This document shows, piece after piece, positions 3,917 through 5,158 of a stretch of DNA of 5,158 nucleotides (position 1 is its first letter; every line of letters starts with the position of its first letter). Source of the stretch: JBCBJX01 sp038522735 (GTDB lineage: Bacteria; Pseudomonadota; Alphaproteobacteria; Caulobacterales; Parvularculaceae). The translations under genes and the position numbers were made by a program. The DNA lies in assembly GCA_038522735.1 (NCBI GenBank), contig JBCBJX010000134.1, positions 1 to 5,158 on the forward strand. The letters run 5' to 3'. The notes under the pieces are model-generated. The model had not been told where the DNA came from. It saw only the letters and a list, made by a program, of their open reading frames with translations, and did not search any database.

Positions 3917-5158
3917 TTACATCCTCGGACGCCCGGCTCGTAGCCGGCCCGCCCAGTGGTCTCCGGCCGCTTGCTCGGCGAGAGCCCGGAGGCGGTCGGC
4001 TTCCGATCGGCGCCCGGCCCGGTCGGCCAGACGGGCTGCGAGCAGCCGGGTTTGATAGTGATCAGCATGCAATTCATTCGCGAGGCCAAATAGACCTTCG
4101 GCGGCGGCCTGGTCGCTGCGATCGAGCTCCAGATGTCCGAGCAGCGCCGTGAACCTGCCGGTCTCAGCCGGATTCGGGACGCGGCGCGACGCCTCCGCAG
4201 CGTCCTTCAGAGCCTGCGCTGCGGCGTCCGCGGCGCCCGCGGCGATCAGCGCGTCGGCGAGCAAGCCGTTCGCGTCCATTGCGAGCGCATGATTGTCTTC
4301 TTCTGCGGCCCAGGCCGCCGTTTCACGCAGTTTCACCCGACGAGCGACGCCCGGATCGCGCCTCTCGGCGACGGCGACGAGGCGCATTTCAACACCGCGC
4401 GAGGACGCCTCTTTATCTGTCTGCTGATAGTATGAGTACGCCAACTGATAGTGCGCTTCAGCTTCGCTGAGCTCGTCTCGCGAGAAAGCAACATCGCCAA
4501 GCAAGATGCAGGCCTGAGCCTCGCGAGACCGATCGTTCATGCGCTCGGCAAGCTGACGAAGAGCGTTGGCGTGGGTTTCAGCGTCGGCGAACCTTCCCTG
4601 CCGCCAGCGCAGTCGCGCGAGCAAAGCGAGCGTCGACATCTCGCCTCGCCGGTCGTCGACGGCCCGCCTCAGGGTCAAAGAGCGCTCCAACTGATCGGCC
4701 GCTTCCGGCCAGCGACCGCGGCGCTCTCTCATCTCCGCGAGATTGCGAAGCGCGGCGGCGACGGCCCGGTCTTCGCCGGCGAGCTCCAGTGATGCGACGG
4801 CGCGCTCGAGGTAGTCTTCGCCGGCCGTCGGGTCTCCCCTCCGAATCCGCAGGAGCGCGAGGGAGTTCAACAAAAAGCCTGGCGGCGCGTCGTAGCCGGC
4901 GTCGTCGAAGGCCGTCAGCGCCCGGCCGAGATGCGCCTCGGCAACATCGAGGTTTCCGCGCACGCGTTCCTCAATGCCGAGATTGGTGAGAACGACGCCG
5001 ACATCGTCGGCGCCGCCCTCGCGCTCGGCGATCTCGAGGGCGCGCTCGTAAAGCTCGACGGCTGCTGCGCGATCGCCGCGCAGCGCAGCGATCCGGCCGA
5101 GAGCGTTCAGAACGGCGAATTCGCCGCGGGGCTCGCCAGTCGCTCGAACCCGGTCGAG
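3917..5158 (-). CDS. Tetratricopeptide repeat protein, 5'-truncated by the window edge
   Basis: The minus-strand frame is open from the right edge to TAA at 3917-3919, giving 413 visible residues; the start lies beyond 5158. A GTG at 4963 is internal, because the upstream codons continue the repeat pattern (for example 'VLNALGRIAALRGDRAAAVE' and 'LTNLGIEERVRGNLDVAEAH'). About nine TPR-like helical pairs with roughly 40-residue spacing can be seen. They carry the usual L..LG/A...RG....A...ERAL pattern, for instance 'LNSLALLRIRRGDPTAGEDY' and 'ILLGDVAFSRDELSEAEAHY'. The last two or three repeats are degenerate, and the protein ends in a basic tail (GRLRAGRPRM). Such arrays form protein-binding superhelices. 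This long-period type is often attached to an N-terminal winged-helix, LuxR/AfsR-type, ATPase or kinase domain, but that part is not in the window, so the role is unknown. No signal peptide can be assessed. Confidence 0.85.
   Translation of the reverse strand, partial: LDRVRATGEPRGEFAVLNALGRIAALRGDRAAAVELYERALEIAEREGGADDVGVVLTNLGIEERVRGNLDVAEAHLGRALTAFDDAGYDAPPGFLLNSLALLRIRRGDPTAGEDYLERAVASLELAGEDRAVAAALRNLAEMRERRGRWPEAADQLERSLTLRRAVDDRRGEMSTLALLARLRWRQGRFADAETHANALRQLAERMNDRSREAQACILLGDVAFSRDELSEAEAHYQLAYSYYQQTDKEASSRGVEMRLVAVAERRDPGVARRVKLRETAAWAAEEDNHALAMDANGLLADALIAAGAADAAAQALKDAAEASRRVPNPAETGRFTALLGHLELDRSDQAAAEGLFGLANELHADHYQTRLLAARLADRAGRRSEADRLRALAEQAAGDHWAGRLRAGRPRM

Noticed and set aside
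4961..4963. GTG as the start of the TPR protein
   Set aside because: The frame stays open to the right edge and the upstream codons continue regular TPR helices, so the gene is truncated by the window rather than starting here.

Overview
The window is GC-rich, densely coded bacterial chromosome. It most resembles an alphaproteobacterium of the Caulobacterales/Hyphomonadaceae/Parvularculales/Sphingomonadales type. This rests on a UrcA-family secreted protein, a Spinster-type MFS transporter and an ABC transport auxiliary lipoprotein of the MCE/Mla kind. The assignment is an inference from gene content; there is no rRNA or other marker gene. No tRNA, rRNA, CRISPR array, transposase, integrase or phage gene was seen.

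Layout. (1) 1-236, plus strand: C-terminal end of an ABC-type transport auxiliary lipoprotein, converging on (2) 305-640, minus strand: a small secreted UrcA-family protein. A 10-bp stem-loop lies between them. (3) 641-890: the control region of the UrcA gene, plus the terminator of the next gene. (4) 891-1253, minus strand: a second small secreted protein of unknown family. (5) 1254-1490: a divergent control region. (6) 1491-2954 and 3009-3839, plus strand: a probable two-gene operon of a Spinster-like MFS transporter (TTG start) and a DHRS7-like short-chain dehydrogenase. (7) 3917-5158, minus strand: a large TPR protein that runs off the right edge and converges on the dehydrogenase.

The most notable signal is non-coding. 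The two small secreted-protein genes encode dissimilar mature proteins but carry the same upstream cassette. From far to near it comprises a CRP-type inverted repeat (TGTGC-N6-GCACA), then exactly 33 bp, then a 16-bp GC palindrome (GTCGGCG-N2-CGCCGAC), then an identical 21-nt ribosome-binding leader. The sequence between the two palindromes has diverged while the spacing has not. This suggests a selected regulatory module, probably with more copies elsewhere in the genome. The right-hand copy lies between divergent genes and could also affect the MFS-SDR operon.

The rest looks like ordinary metabolism and envelope biology. The transporter and dehydrogenase may act on the same hydrophobic substrate, but the sequence does not identify it.
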